Below, in pieces: positions 23,171 to 32,425 of a DNA stretch of 32,608 nt. Each line of letters begins with the position of its first letter. Position 1 is the first letter of the stretch. Made by a program: the position numbers and the translations under genes. The notes beneath the pieces were generated by a model. That model was not told where the DNA came from and made no database searches. It was given only the letters and a program-made list of their open reading frames with translations. Source of the DNA: JBBDRW01 sp040905265 (lineage in GTDB: Bacteria; Bacteroidota; Rhodothermia; Balneolales; Balneolaceae); NCBI GenBank assembly GCA_040905265.1, contig JBBDRW010000109.1, positions 1 through 32,608 of the forward strand, written 5' to 3'.

Positions 23171-24658
23171 TCATCTGGTATCAGAAGCGGATGGATTTCC
23201 GAATGTTTTGAGGTACTCTTCCATTGCCAATTTTTTTCTGGCACTCTGGCTGGTCATGTATCGAACCTTTCCGAAAACAGGCCTCTCCTGCCATGCACGG
23301 TCAAACCGCCCAAAGCACCAGAAAATACCGGAGTAACTGTTCGGATCTCTTCCATCCAGAGCCCAGGAGTTATTCAGGTCGATCAGATAGCGAAGCGCCG
23401 TCTCCGGGTCAGGCGTCCATTCTATTACTTTCTTCCCCCACAACATCCGAAGATAGTTATGGATCACTCCATCCTCTCTGAGCTGATTCTGGGCGGCGTT
23501 CCATACCAGATCATGCGTCCGGGCCTGCTCCAGCTCCTCATAGCTGTAGATCGACTCTCTCGGGTCCGACTGATGTTTTTGGAGCGTCTTCAATGCCCAA
23601 TCCGGAAGGCTTTCAAATTGGTCATAATCAGAACGGTGATGGGCAAAATGGAAACCGACTCCCCGCCATACAATCAGTTCGTCCAGAAATTTTGAGATCT
23701 GCTGATCGCCGTTATAAAAACCGGAAGCGGAACCGTTACTCCAGACAATCCGATCCAGATCCCAACTGTCAGGCTGCCGGTTCAAAACCTTCTTTACGAT
23801 CTCATATTCAGAAAGTTTTCCGGTATGAAGCCAGGGACTGAGCCGGCTCGACCGGTCATGATCCGGATCATTTCTCGAATCTCCATAAACCGGAAGGTCA
23901 TCATCCAGAAATTCCGTTAACCTCCGGAGTCCGGCACGGCGGGCCCCCTCCGTGCTGCTCACAGGCCCGATATCCTGCCGAATGGAGGACATCCGGATCA
24001 CATCAGAGATACTCTTCAATGCAATTGCTGATCTCAGGGCCTCACTCGACACCCACTCTGGAAATGAAACCTCCTCCCTGTTCTCTACCTTCTCCAGAGG
24101 ATTCTCCTCCGGCGGGTGAGTATACGATTCAATGAACTCCCTCTGCACCACTTTCCGGAAGAGATAGGCGCTATATGGATCTTTCTCCAACCGCCCCAGA
24201 GGTATCATGCCATTGCTGTCCACCGTATAATACGGGATCGTCCACTCACTGCTCAACTGTTCATTCCGGCTTCTCATAATGAAAACAGGGTATTCATCTG
24301 TGACAAGCAATGCGGCATCTTCAACCAACTGTTTCAACATCTCACTGTATTCTCCCTGTCGCTGCTCAACATAGGGAAGATAGGAGGCCGAACTGCCTTC
24401 TGCCGCTTCAGAGTGTTCACTCATCCCCTCCAGCAGGAACTGATGGGTTCGCGCCGTTGCCCAGGGATAGTCACAAGAGAGGCCTTCAAAAATCAGGAGC
24501 GGCAATTTCAGCTTGTTTGCCCAGCCTACTGCATATTCAAGAGCAAAGTTGTAGTGAAAACGGCTGTTGATCTGCATCCAGTATAGGACAAACTTTCCCG
24601 TTTCCAATGGGTATGCCCCGTTTCTCTTCCGAACCCTGAAACTGTTATAATTTTTCAT
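23171..24658 (-). CDS. Class II CPD photolyase
   Basis: Light-driven FAD enzyme that splits cyclobutane pyrimidine dimers in DNA. The 495 residues start with RKRNGAYPLETGKFVLYWMQ, then the antenna-binding domain (about 20-170), and a helical FAD domain. The class II signature is near the C-terminus: LDGRDPNSYSGIFWCFGRFD and RAWQERPVFGKVRYM (about 430-468). SWDLDRIVWSNG is also typical. This separates it from class I/III photolyases and DASH cryptochromes. The gene stands alone, divergent from a HAD gene with a 206-base spacer; that spacer has a degenerate GGCTTTGAA motif. Confidence 0.93.
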   Translation of the reverse strand: MKNYNSFRVRKRNGAYPLETGKFVLYWMQINSRFHYNFALEYAVGWANKLKLPLLIFEGLSCDYPWATARTHQFLLEGMSEHSEAAEGSSASYLPYVEQRQGEYSEMLKQLVEDAALLVTDEYPVFIMRSRNEQLSSEWTIPYYTVDSNGMIPLGRLEKDPYSAYLFRKVVQREFIESYTHPPEENPLEKVENREEVSFPEWVSSEALRSAIALKSISDVIRMSSIRQDIGPVSSTEGARRAGLRRLTEFLDDDLPVYGDSRNDPDHDRSSRLSPWLHTGKLSEYEIVKKVLNRQPDSWDLDRIVWSNGSASGFYNGDQQISKFLDELIVWRGVGFHFAHHRSDYDQFESLPDWALKTLQKHQSDPRESIYSYEELEQARTHDLVWNAAQNQLREDGVIHNYLRMLWGKKVIEWTPDPETALRYLIDLNNSWALDGRDPNSYSGIFWCFGRFDRAWQERPVFGKVRYMTSQSARKKLAMEEYLKTFGNPSASDTR

Positions 24659-24864
24659 AGATACATCTGGCCAGTGCCGTGTTAATCAGTCGGCGGATTG
24701 CCCAAAGCCGTTTGTTATCGTGGAATCAAACGAACCAACAACGAAATACACGATTGCATTCATTCCCTTGTTGAGGAGGCTTTGAATTTCATACCACCCT
24801 TTCCCGATGAATTGCGTACCTTTTCCAGTCACAAAACGAACCCTATGACGTTGAGACATTCATC

Positions 24865-25518
24865 ATGAATAGCCCATTTGGTGCCATCTTCGATATGGAT
24901 GGTGTAATTGTACACAGCAACCCTGCACACAAAATTGCCATCCGGCAATTCTGTAAAAAACACAACCTGAATGTCTCCGATGATTTTCTGGAGAGAAAAA
25001 TATATGGACGGACCAACAAAGAGTGGATTCCGGAACTCTTCGGAGAGTTGGATGAAGCTGAGATAAACCGTCTTGCAGATGAAAAAGAGGCCCTCTTTCG
25101 AAGCATGTTTGATCCCGAAAAGGAGATCGTCCCAGGATTGCGTGAATTTCTGCAAAACCTGAAATCCAGTGGCATACCGACCGTTGTGGCTACCTCCGCA
25201 CCAGGCGATAATGCAGATTTCATACTGGGCCGCCTGAAGATCCGGGACATGTTTCAGACCGTTCTCGACTCCTCTCATGTGGAGAGGGGAAAACCCGAAC
25301 CGGAAGTCTACCTGAAAGCGTCAGCTGCACTCAATCTTCCACCGGAACAATGTTTTGTCTTCGAAGACTCGATTGCCGGAGTCCAGGCAGGTGTCAGAGC
25401 AGGCGCAAAGGTGATCGGAGTGAGTACTACCCACTCCCCCGGCGAACTGAATGGTTGTATCAGGGTGATCTCCTCCTTTACAGGCCTGGCCATACATGAG
25501 CTGCAAGAACTGCTATAA
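24865..25518 (+). CDS. HAD subfamily IA hydrolase (beta-phosphoglucomutase/phosphoglycolate phosphatase-like)
   Basis: A 217-residue cytoplasmic phosphatase or phosphomutase. Motif I is FDMDGV (D10, D12), motif II is VVATSAPG, motif III K in RGKPEPEVY, and motif IV is VFEDSIAGVQAG. The helical cap between motifs I and II contains GRTNKEWI. FDMDGVIV and the ED-S-x-x-G-x-x-A motif resemble beta-phosphoglucomutase and other sugar-phosphate phosphatases, but substrate is open. Single gene, divergent from the photolyase. ATG 24865 is well placed. Confidence 0.9.
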   Translation: MNSPFGAIFDMDGVIVHSNPAHKIAIRQFCKKHNLNVSDDFLERKIYGRTNKEWIPELFGELDEAEINRLADEKEALFRSMFDPEKEIVPGLREFLQNLKSSGIPTVVATSAPGDNADFILGRLKIRDMFQTVLDSSHVERGKPEPEVYLKASAALNLPPEQCFVFEDSIAGVQAGVRAGAKVIGVSTTHSPGELNGCIRVISSFTGLAIHELQELL

Positions 25519-25595
25519 ACGTTATTCAGGGAGCAGAGTCATGTTTGGGGGGTTTACCTAAGCCAGGCTCATTTCACTCCGGAAAACGATTTATA

Positions 25596-26651
25596 TCACT
25601 CGATAAAGGCCATTCCGTCCGGTTCATCCCCGGCCTCAATGTGATCAATAATTTCAAAATTCTCCAGGTCGATCATATAGAGGCGGTCCGATTGGGTACC
25701 GGCAGCCAACAGCCGGTTTCCGGGAATGACCATAAGGCCAACAGGTGCCGCATTCAGATCCCGATCCGGTTCCAGATCAATACGCATTACCTCGCTGCGG
25801 CCAGATGCATCAAAGACCGAGAGATCCCCCCCGTTCATATTTGCAACCACTACATGACTCCCGTCAGGAGTAAATACGGAACGAATCGGAAACTCTCCTG
25901 CGGGGAGTGTATCGATCACTTCATAGGTATCGAGATCCACAATAGTGATGGTATTCACAACCCGGTTGGAGATCCAGAGTTCTGTCTCATCCGGAGATAT
26001 GCCAATTCCTTCAGCACCTTCTCCTGTCTCAATCACAGTGATCACATCACCACTCTCCATATCGATCACGCTCATGGTTCCGTCATCAATATTTGCCACA
26101 TAGGCAGTTGACTCATCCGAAGAGAGATAGACGATATGGGAACGGTACTGGCCCCCAGTCGGAATCTCTCTCACGACCTCACCGGACGGAATATGAAGAA
26201 GGATCAGGGACTCATGCTCCTCTGCCGTAACCAGCAGATGTTCTCCATCACTCATCCATACCATTCCATGCGGACGGATATATTCCCCCATATCGATCAC
26301 TCTTTCGACACTCTGCTCCTCCACATTAATCAGGGTGATGGTATGCCCGGGGTCTCCGTCATACAGTCCGTAATTGGACGCTGCGACCCACCGTTTATCC
26401 GGAGAAACCACCGCTTCATGAGGGGCGACACCTGTCGGAAGAGTTGCCAGCAACTCGCGGGTTGCCAAATCGATAATCATCGCTGTATTGCCGGTTTTAT
26501 TCAGGACAACGAGAGTTCCGCTATCTTCCGGCTCACTCTGTTCTGCTGAATTTCCACAGGCCGCCATCGTGAGTGAAACCAGAAACAGCATACAGAAACG
26601 CAGCCATTTTAATCGCAGGCCTATCAAGGTTTGTTGACAATTCATGATCAA
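25596..26651 (-). CDS. Beta-propeller lipoprotein (YVTN/NHL-like repeats)
   Basis: Predicted exported lipoprotein of 351 residues. A long signal segment ends in LTMAAC with Cys32 as lipid site; starting at Met21 would give a more usual signal length. The mature part has about seven short beta repeats, with forms such as GVAPHEAVVSPDKRWVAASN, EGIGISPDETELWISN and FPIRSVFTPDGSHVVVAN, the YVTN propeller pattern. These proteins often bind ligands or partners and lack catalytic motifs. It is convergent with the HAD gene and divergent from the GH78 gene. Confidence 0.9.
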   Translation of the reverse strand: MIMNCQQTLIGLRLKWLRFCMLFLVSLTMAACGNSAEQSEPEDSGTLVVLNKTGNTAMIIDLATRELLATLPTGVAPHEAVVSPDKRWVAASNYGLYDGDPGHTITLINVEEQSVERVIDMGEYIRPHGMVWMSDGEHLLVTAEEHESLILLHIPSGEVVREIPTGGQYRSHIVYLSSDESTAYVANIDDGTMSVIDMESGDVITVIETGEGAEGIGISPDETELWISNRVVNTITIVDLDTYEVIDTLPAGEFPIRSVFTPDGSHVVVANMNGGDLSVFDASGRSEVMRIDLEPDRDLNAAPVGLMVIPGNRLLAAGTQSDRLYMIDLENFEIIDHIEAGDEPDGMAFIE

Positions 26652-26696
26652 TTCTCCGGTTTGAATTTTTTTGTTGAATAAGTACCATTAACCAAG

Positions 26697-26812
26697 CGGA
26701 GATTTTAAATAAGAGACTCATTTTTTTGCACTCAAAACGCTTCGAGTGAAGTGATTCCCACGTAGCAACGGCGTAGTGATAACGAGCAAAAAACGGTTTT
26801 TCAAAACCTCCC
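26697..26812. repeat. GGTTTT repeat-family copy upstream of the GH78 gene
   Basis: The right arm (26778-26812) reads GATAACGAGCAAAA followed by ACGGTTTTTCAAAACCTCC and matches 18192-18235 (GATAACGA ... GAGCAAAA ... GGTTTTGCAAAGCCTTC). A weaker left arm is visible at 26698-26733 (GGAGATTTTAAATAA, then TTTTTTTGCACTC). Between them is a CACTC-N10-GAGTG hairpin. The right arm ends 93 bases before the GH78 start. Confidence 0.65.
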
Positions 26813-26867
26813 AACCATAACTTTCGACTAAAATGTAGTCAAGTTCACTCTATTTTTAAAATACCCG

Positions 26868-26884
26868 GGAGTCTGTCGGGCTCC
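26868..26884. repeat. GGAGTC-TGTCG hairpin upstream of the GH78 gene
   Basis: GGAGTCTGTCGGGCTCC forms a 6-bp stem (one T-G pair) around the loop TGTCG, 21 bases before the GH78 start. The same loop with a different but still paired stem occurs at 6693-6711. Confidence 0.55.
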
Positions 26885-26904
26885 TGGCTATCAGGCCTTC
26901 TTTT

Positions 26905-29307
26905 ATGAAAAAACTCTCGCTCTATCTGACGCTCAACCTCTGTTCACTGATCACAATATTCACGGCCCCATCACTATCAGGACAACCGACACCATCTCTG
27001 AACCCCGCCCTCCTGGAAACCGCCTGGGATGCCTCCTGGATTATGCACCCAACAGCATCCAGCACCGATTACGGTGTTTTCCACTTCCGGAGGTCCTTTG
27101 AGCTGGAGACTCCGCCGGATACGTTCCTCATACATGTCTCGGGTGATACCCGGTACCGGTTCTATATAAACGGTACACCGGTCTCCAGCGGGCCGGCAGT
27201 CGGGGACAATCACAACTGGCGTTTCGAATCGATCGACATCGCCGAATACCTGAAGCCGGGCCAAAATATAGCCGCTGCAACCGTCTGGAATTTCTCTGAA
27301 TACAACGCCCTCTCCCACCACTCCCACCGAACAGCATTCCTGCTCCAGGGAAACAGTGAACAGGAATCAATCCTCAATACGGGCCAGGGGTGGAAAGTGA
27401 CAGAGAACCGCGGCTACAGCCCGATTCCCGTCTCCTACCAGGATGTAGCAGGTTACTATGCAGCTCCGCACGGAGAACATTACCGGGCAGATGCAACCCC
27501 CTGGGGCTGGAAAACAGAAGACTTTGACGACAACGGCTGGCAGGATGTACGTCTGTATGAACGAGCACAGCCAAAAGGTACAAGCCCATACGGCAACCTG
27601 TATGGCTGGAATCTGATCCCCCGCACTATTCCAATGATGGAGGAGACTGAACAGCGAATTCCGGACCTGCGCAGATCGGAAGGGGTCGAAACGGGCAACG
27701 GATTTCTGGATGGAAGCCGGCCGCTGACAGTCCCTGCAAACTCGAAAGCCGTACTTCTTTTGGACCAGACCTATATCACCAATGCCTACCCTCTCCTCGA
27801 AATCTCCGGCGGCCGGGATGCTGAAATCAAACTGACCTACGCAGAATCACTCCGTCACGAAGATAACACGAAAGGGAATCGAAATGAGATCGACGGCAAG
27901 GAGATCCTCGGGCTTCATGATATTTTTATTGCCGATGGAGGAGAACACCGCATCTTCCGGACTCTATGGCTTCGCTCCTGGCGATATATCCAGCTTGAGA
28001 TCGAGACAAGCGAAGAACCAATGACTCTGCACGAGATCAAAGGGATCTTCACCGGCTATCCGTTTGAAGAGAAAGCGCAATTCTCCAGTAGTGATGAGAA
28101 TCTCATCCCGATCTGGAAGAATAGCTGGCGTACAGCCCGTCTGAACGCATTTGAATCGTACTGGGATTGTGCCTATTACGAACAACTCCAGTATGTCGGG
28201 GATACCCGAATTCAGGCTCTGATCTCTCTGTACGTCTCCGGAGATGACCGTCTGATGAGGAATGCCATTCTACACTTCAACAATTCACGTATGCCGGATG
28301 GGATCACCATGAGCAGATACCCCTCTCGCCACCCACAATACATTCCGCCCTACTCCCTGCTCTGGATCGCGATGGTTCATGACTACTGGATGCACCGAGA
28401 AGATGATGAATTCGTCGCACAGTTTCTGCCCGGTATCCGGGGTGTGATCCAGTGGTATGAATCCAGACTGGACCAGGTAACCGGCCTCACGGGTCCGACA
28501 CCCTGGTGGAACTACATAGATGCAGCCCAAGGGTTTGACCGGGGAACACCACCGGGTGCAGATGATGGCAACTCCATCGTAATATCCCTTCAGATGCTCT
28601 ATGTACTCGGGTATGCGGAAGAGCTTGCCGAACAGTTCGGAGAGGTCCGGGATGCAGACTATTACCGTAAACTATCCGAAAACCTCAGAGGTGCCATTAC
28701 AGAGAATGGCTGGGACTCTACCCGAGAGATGATGGCCGATACACCGGAAAAAGATCGATTCAGCCAACATGCCAATATCCTTGCGATCCTTACCGGATTG
28801 GTTCCTGAAGAGAAACAGCCACAACTTTTCCACCGGATTATGGAAGATGAAACTCTGGTTCAGGCAACCTACTACTTCAGGTTCTACCTCTTCCGGGCCA
28901 TGATCAAAGCGGGCCTCGGGAATGAATATCTAAACCAACTGGACCCCTGGTATGACGCACTTGCACTAGGAATGACCACCTTTCCGGAACACCCCGAGCC
29001 CTCGCGGTCCGATGCCCATGCCTGGAGTTCCAGTCCCAACTTCGATCTGCTGGCAACCGTTGCCGGTATCATGCCCGATGCTCCCGGGTTCAAATCGGTT
29101 CGGATTGAACCTCACCCCGGCCACCTGGAGTGGATCAACGCCTCCATGCCTCATCCCGCCGGAATGATACATGTTGACCTCAGACCTGAAAACGGCAGAA
29201 TGCACGGCAGGGTAACCCTTCCGGAAGGAGTGGACGGAAGATTTATCTGGCAAGGGCGTCAGGTTGAACTCGATAGCGGGGAGCAGGTTGTGGACATTCC
29301 GTACTGA
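26905..29307 (+). CDS. Glycoside hydrolase family 78-like alpha-L-rhamnosidase
   Basis: Predicted secreted enzyme of 800 residues that would remove alpha-linked L-rhamnose from plant polysaccharides or glycosides. A signal peptide (about 1-26) is followed by beta-sandwich domains (about 40-380, with FHFRRSFELE and FYINGTPVSSGP), an (alpha/alpha)6 barrel (about 385-720) and a C-terminal beta domain with RIEPHPGHLEW. The catalytic block YWDCAYYEQLQYVGD (residues 419-433) corresponds to the usual D-C-P-x-R-E-R-x-x-W-x-G-D region; E426 and D433 are kept but the R residues and tryptophan are not, so the specificity may differ. WWNYIDAAQGFDRG and DAHAWSSSPN support the barrel. It leads a locus with GH43 and a symporter. 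Confidence 0.85.
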   Translation: MKKLSLYLTLNLCSLITIFTAPSLSGQPTPSLNPALLETAWDASWIMHPTASSTDYGVFHFRRSFELETPPDTFLIHVSGDTRYRFYINGTPVSSGPAVGDNHNWRFESIDIAEYLKPGQNIAAATVWNFSEYNALSHHSHRTAFLLQGNSEQESILNTGQGWKVTENRGYSPIPVSYQDVAGYYAAPHGEHYRADATPWGWKTEDFDDNGWQDVRLYERAQPKGTSPYGNLYGWNLIPRTIPMMEETEQRIPDLRRSEGVETGNGFLDGSRPLTVPANSKAVLLLDQTYITNAYPLLEISGGRDAEIKLTYAESLRHEDNTKGNRNEIDGKEILGLHDIFIADGGEHRIFRTLWLRSWRYIQLEIETSEEPMTLHEIKGIFTGYPFEEKAQFSSSDENLIPIWKNSWRTARLNAFESYWDCAYYEQLQYVGDTRIQALISLYVSGDDRLMRNAILHFNNSRMPDGITMSRYPSRHPQYIPPYSLLWIAMVHDYWMHREDDEFVAQFLPGIRGVIQWYESRLDQVTGLTGPTPWWNYIDAAQGFDRGTPPGADDGNSIVISLQMLYVLGYAEELAEQFGEVRDADYYRKLSENLRGAITENGWDSTREMMADTPEKDRFSQHANILAILTGLVPEEKQPQLFHRIMEDETLVQATYYFRFYLFRAMIKAGLGNEYLNQLDPWYDALALGMTTFPEHPEPSRSDAHAWSSSPNFDLLATVAGIMPDAPGFKSVRIEPHPGHLEWINASMPHPAGMIHVDLRPENGRMHGRVTLPEGVDGRFIWQGRQVELDSGEQVVDIPY

Positions 29308-29393
29308 GTGATCCATGATGCACTCCATCAAGCCGCTCGAAGAGTCTTTAGACTACATTCAGGCACCTACAACCAACAACCAATCACCTACCT

Positions 29394-30428
29394 ATGAGCG
29401 ATTTAAGCAAACCATTTTCAACCCGCTATCAGGTATTCCTGCTGGCCGTACTTATCATCACCCTTCTCCCGATTCAGGATCTTTTCAGCCAACACCTGGA
29501 AGTACCGATACATGACCCGGTCATGACAAAACAGGATCATACCTGGTATCTCTTCGGAACCGGCAGAGGCATTACCGTCTACGCTTCCACCGATATGGAG
29601 AATTGGGAGCGGCTTGATCCAGTGTTTCCCGAAACCCCGGCATGGACTGAGGAGATTGTGGAAGGTGGCACGTATCATTTATGGGCTCCAGATATTGCCT
29701 GGCACAACGGAAACTACTATCTCTACTACTCAGTATCAGCATTTGGAAGAAATACCTCCGCCATCGGAGTCCTCTCCAATCCGACTCTGCATCCGGACGA
29801 TCCCGAATTCGAATGGACAGATCACGGCCAGGTCGTACGTTCCATTCCGGGGCGAGACATGTGGAATGCCATCGACCCCAACATCGCCTTTGATGACGAA
29901 GGAACCCCCTGGATGACCTTCGGCTCCTTCTGGATGGGGATGAAACTTGTCCGGCTCAATGAGAACATGACAGAAATCGACCGGAATCCCCAGGAGTGGC
30001 ACACGACTGCCGCACGGCACCGCTACTGGAAACTGGATGAGCGGGACGCCGGAGATGAACAAAACAGTACCATCGAAGCACCCTTTATTTTTAAAAAGAA
30101 TGGATACTACTACAACTTTGTATCGTGGGACCGCTGCTGCATAGGCGAAGAGAGTACTTACAAGGTGGTTGTCGGCCGTTCCAGAGAGATTACAGGACCC
30201 TACCTCGACAAAGAGGGTGAGAGGATGGTACACGGCGGAGGTTCACTGGTCCTGCAGGGAGATGAAAACTATGCCGGGATCGGGCATAACTCTGCCTACA
30301 CCTTTGATGGAAAAGATTATCTGGTCGCCCATGCATACGATCTAAATGATGAAGGGCGATCCAAACTGATTATCCTTGAAATGAACTGGGATGAGAACGA
30401 CTGGCCGGTGGTAGACCTCTATCCATAA
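29394..30428 (+). CDS. Glycoside hydrolase family 43 arabinan endo-1,5-alpha-L-arabinosidase
   Basis: Predicted secreted five-bladed beta-propeller enzyme of 344 residues that cleaves the arabinan backbone of pectin. It has an N-terminal signal segment (about 1-32, ending IQDLFSQ), then the three acidic catalytic residues in family order: D41 in IHDPVM (base), D161 in NAIDPN (pKa modulator) and E228 in IEAPFIF (acid). LWAPDIAWHNGNYYLYYSVS, FGSFWMGMK and FVSWDRCCIG are typical of the endo-arabinanase branch. It is 86 bases after the GH78 gene on the same strand. Confidence 0.92.
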   Translation: MSDLSKPFSTRYQVFLLAVLIITLLPIQDLFSQHLEVPIHDPVMTKQDHTWYLFGTGRGITVYASTDMENWERLDPVFPETPAWTEEIVEGGTYHLWAPDIAWHNGNYYLYYSVSAFGRNTSAIGVLSNPTLHPDDPEFEWTDHGQVVRSIPGRDMWNAIDPNIAFDDEGTPWMTFGSFWMGMKLVRLNENMTEIDRNPQEWHTTAARHRYWKLDERDAGDEQNSTIEAPFIFKKNGYYYNFVSWDRCCIGEESTYKVVVGRSREITGPYLDKEGERMVHGGGSLVLQGDENYAGIGHNSAYTFDGKDYLVAHAYDLNDEGRSKLIILEMNWDENDWPVVDLYP

Positions 30429-30572
30429 ACAAAACCATAGTACCGGAAACCTGTATCCCGGAGCCCGAGGTGCAGGGCGGAGGGCAACAGCCCAAAACCG
30501 TAAGATCCCGAAAACCATGCCAACCTGCCGGAGCCGGGGGTGGAGGGTACAGAATACAGGAGTCAGAACCCG
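30429..30572. repeat. Short degenerate direct repeat in the GH43-symporter convergent gap
   Basis: Two related G-rich stretches, CCGGAGCCCGAGGTGCAGGG (from about 30459) and CCGGAGCCGGGGGTGGAGGG (from about 30529), lie about 70 bases apart in the gap between the convergent genes. No hairpin with a T-run is seen. Function unknown. Confidence 0.4.
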
Positions 30573-32315
30573 TCAGCTAAAGAAGAAGTAGATCAAAATA
30601 ATCAGGATCACCAGCAGTACAGAGAGGAACACATCTCGCCAGTCCCAGCTCGCCCTGTCATCACGCCTGTCATTATCCGTAAGAGTCCCGAACGTCAATC
30701 CTGAAATCTTGCTGTAATCCGGCGGCTTGGTCATATAGCTCACGCCGACCATCACAACCACACAGACAAAAAAGATAAACATGCTGTAGTACTGGAAGAA
30801 TACATTGCTCACAATCCACAGAAACGAACCTTCAGCATATCCGAAACCCTCCATCAGCATAAGCGGTGTATCCACAGCCAGCCGGAAGAGGCCCAGGATA
30901 AAACCGACACCGAGAGCCGCCAGGCACCCCTCCTTATTCAGACGCTTGTAAAAGACACCCAGAAAAAAGACGACAAAAATCGGTGGGGCAAGGTAGGATT
31001 GTACCCCTTGCAGATAATCATACAACCCGCGGCTCCCCTGAATCACCGGAATCCACAAGAGGCCGATAATCACCATAATCACGGTGGCGATCCTCCCCAT
31101 CCAGACCAGGCGCTCCTCGGAAGACTCCGGACGAAATTTCTTGTAGAAGTCCATTGTAAAGAGCGTAGACGAAGCGTTGAAGACCCCGGCAAGAGAACTC
31201 ATCAGCGCAGCCAAAAGGCCGGCGACTACGATTCCCCTAATCCCAACCGGCAATACTTCAGTAACCAGCATGGGAAACGCAGCCTGGGCATTCTGCGTGA
31301 TCACCTCTCCGTTCTCATCGATCAGGGCTTCCTGAAGAGAAGCAATCTCACCGGACTGAGCCAGTGCATAGGTTATAATTCCGGGAATAATAAAAATAAA
31401 TACCGGCAGGAGCTTCAGGAATGCAGCACCGATAGACCCCCTGCGGGCCTGCTGAATATTCGCGGCACCGAGAGCTCTCTGTACAATATACTGATCCGTC
31501 GTCCAATACCAGAGGCCCACAATCGGAGCTGCAAACAGCATCCCGAGCCAAGGGTAGTTACTGTTAAAATACCATGCCATTCGATTCTCCTCAAGGACCG
31601 GCGCCCAGGTGGCATCCATCCCCTCCGGTACCAATGGTTTCCAGAGATTGAACATATCCTCTCCTGCAATATCATAGAGAGCACCCCACCCCCCTATCGC
31701 CTGCAGGCCATAGATCAATACCAGTAGCGAGCCGAAGACGAGTACAATTGTCTGAAGCGCTTCGGTGTATGCGACCGCCCTCAAGCCACCGAGTACCGTA
31801 TAGGCACCGGTAAAAAGGATCACCAGAATGGAACCGATCCAGAAACTGTCCAGTCCCATGAAGGAAATATCCGGCATGAGAACACTAAAGACGACCCCTC
31901 CGGCAAAAATACCGACCGCAATTTTCGTTAGAACATAAGCGACCAGGGAGATTCCTGAGAGTAAAGCCCGGGCCAGCGGTGAGAAGCGCTTTTCCAGAAA
32001 CTCCGGCATAGTAAAAACCCTGGATCGGATATAAAAGGGAACCATCACCCATCCCAGAACGAGCAGGCACCAGGCGTGAAGTTCATAGTGAGCCATCGCA
32101 ACACCATCCGTCGCACCCGATCCGGCCAAACCTACCAGATGCTCAGAACCGATATTGGAAGAGAATATCGATGCGCCGACAATCATCCATCCTAGATGGC
32201 GTCCGGCCAGAAAATAGTCTGCAGGTGTCTCCGTACTCTGTTTGATCACCCACCAGGCGACTCCGGCAATCAACATGAAATAGAGGCCGATAACAATCCA
32301 GTCCAGTGTTTCCAT
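30573..32315 (-). CDS. Sodium/solute symporter (SSS family, SGLT-like)
   Basis: Inner-membrane sodium-coupled transporter of 580 residues with about 14 membrane helices. Family features are DYFLAGRHLGWMIVGASIFSSNIG-type start (residues about 33-57), GGLRAVAYTEALQ, WTTDQYIVQRALGA and the long MSSLAGVFNASSTLFTMDFY helix, all of the vSGLT/sugar branch of the family. The position beside glycoside hydrolases and a sugar isomerase favours a monosaccharide such as arabinose as substrate. It is minus strand, just downstream of the isomerase gene (110-base gap) and convergent with the GH43 gene. Confidence 0.93.
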   Translation of the reverse strand: METLDWIVIGLYFMLIAGVAWWVIKQSTETPADYFLAGRHLGWMIVGASIFSSNIGSEHLVGLAGSGATDGVAMAHYELHAWCLLVLGWVMVPFYIRSRVFTMPEFLEKRFSPLARALLSGISLVAYVLTKIAVGIFAGGVVFSVLMPDISFMGLDSFWIGSILVILFTGAYTVLGGLRAVAYTEALQTIVLVFGSLLVLIYGLQAIGGWGALYDIAGEDMFNLWKPLVPEGMDATWAPVLEENRMAWYFNSNYPWLGMLFAAPIVGLWYWTTDQYIVQRALGAANIQQARRGSIGAAFLKLLPVFIFIIPGIITYALAQSGEIASLQEALIDENGEVITQNAQAAFPMLVTEVLPVGIRGIVVAGLLAALMSSLAGVFNASSTLFTMDFYKKFRPESSEERLVWMGRIATVIMVIIGLLWIPVIQGSRGLYDYLQGVQSYLAPPIFVVFFLGVFYKRLNKEGCLAALGVGFILGLFRLAVDTPLMLMEGFGYAEGSFLWIVSNVFFQYYSMFIFFVCVVVMVGVSYMTKPPDYSKISGLTFGTLTDNDRRDDRASWDWRDVFLSVLLVILIILIYFFFS

Positions 32316-32425
32316 AGGTATTGATATTAATTCAATGTTTGTAGTTCAGATCAAACAGCTTCAGGCAGTCTAACCGATTTGGTGCGGCCGGCAAACTGAG
32401 AGCTGATAGAAAGACTCCGCATCAA

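Noticed and set aside
23171..24658. DASH cryptochrome or class I photolyase
   Set aside because: The C-terminal DPNSYSGIFW and RPVFGKVRYM blocks are class II features and the class I signature is absent.
24661..24864. Further GGTTTT-family copy near 24774-24790 (GGAGGCTTTGAA)
   Set aside because: Only about ten core bases match and the flanks do not align; may be a decayed copy but not supportable alone.
30999..31727. 242-residue plus-strand frame opposite the symporter
   Set aside because: The minus strand encodes a well-formed SSS transporter; the other frame is proline/arginine-rich and patternless.
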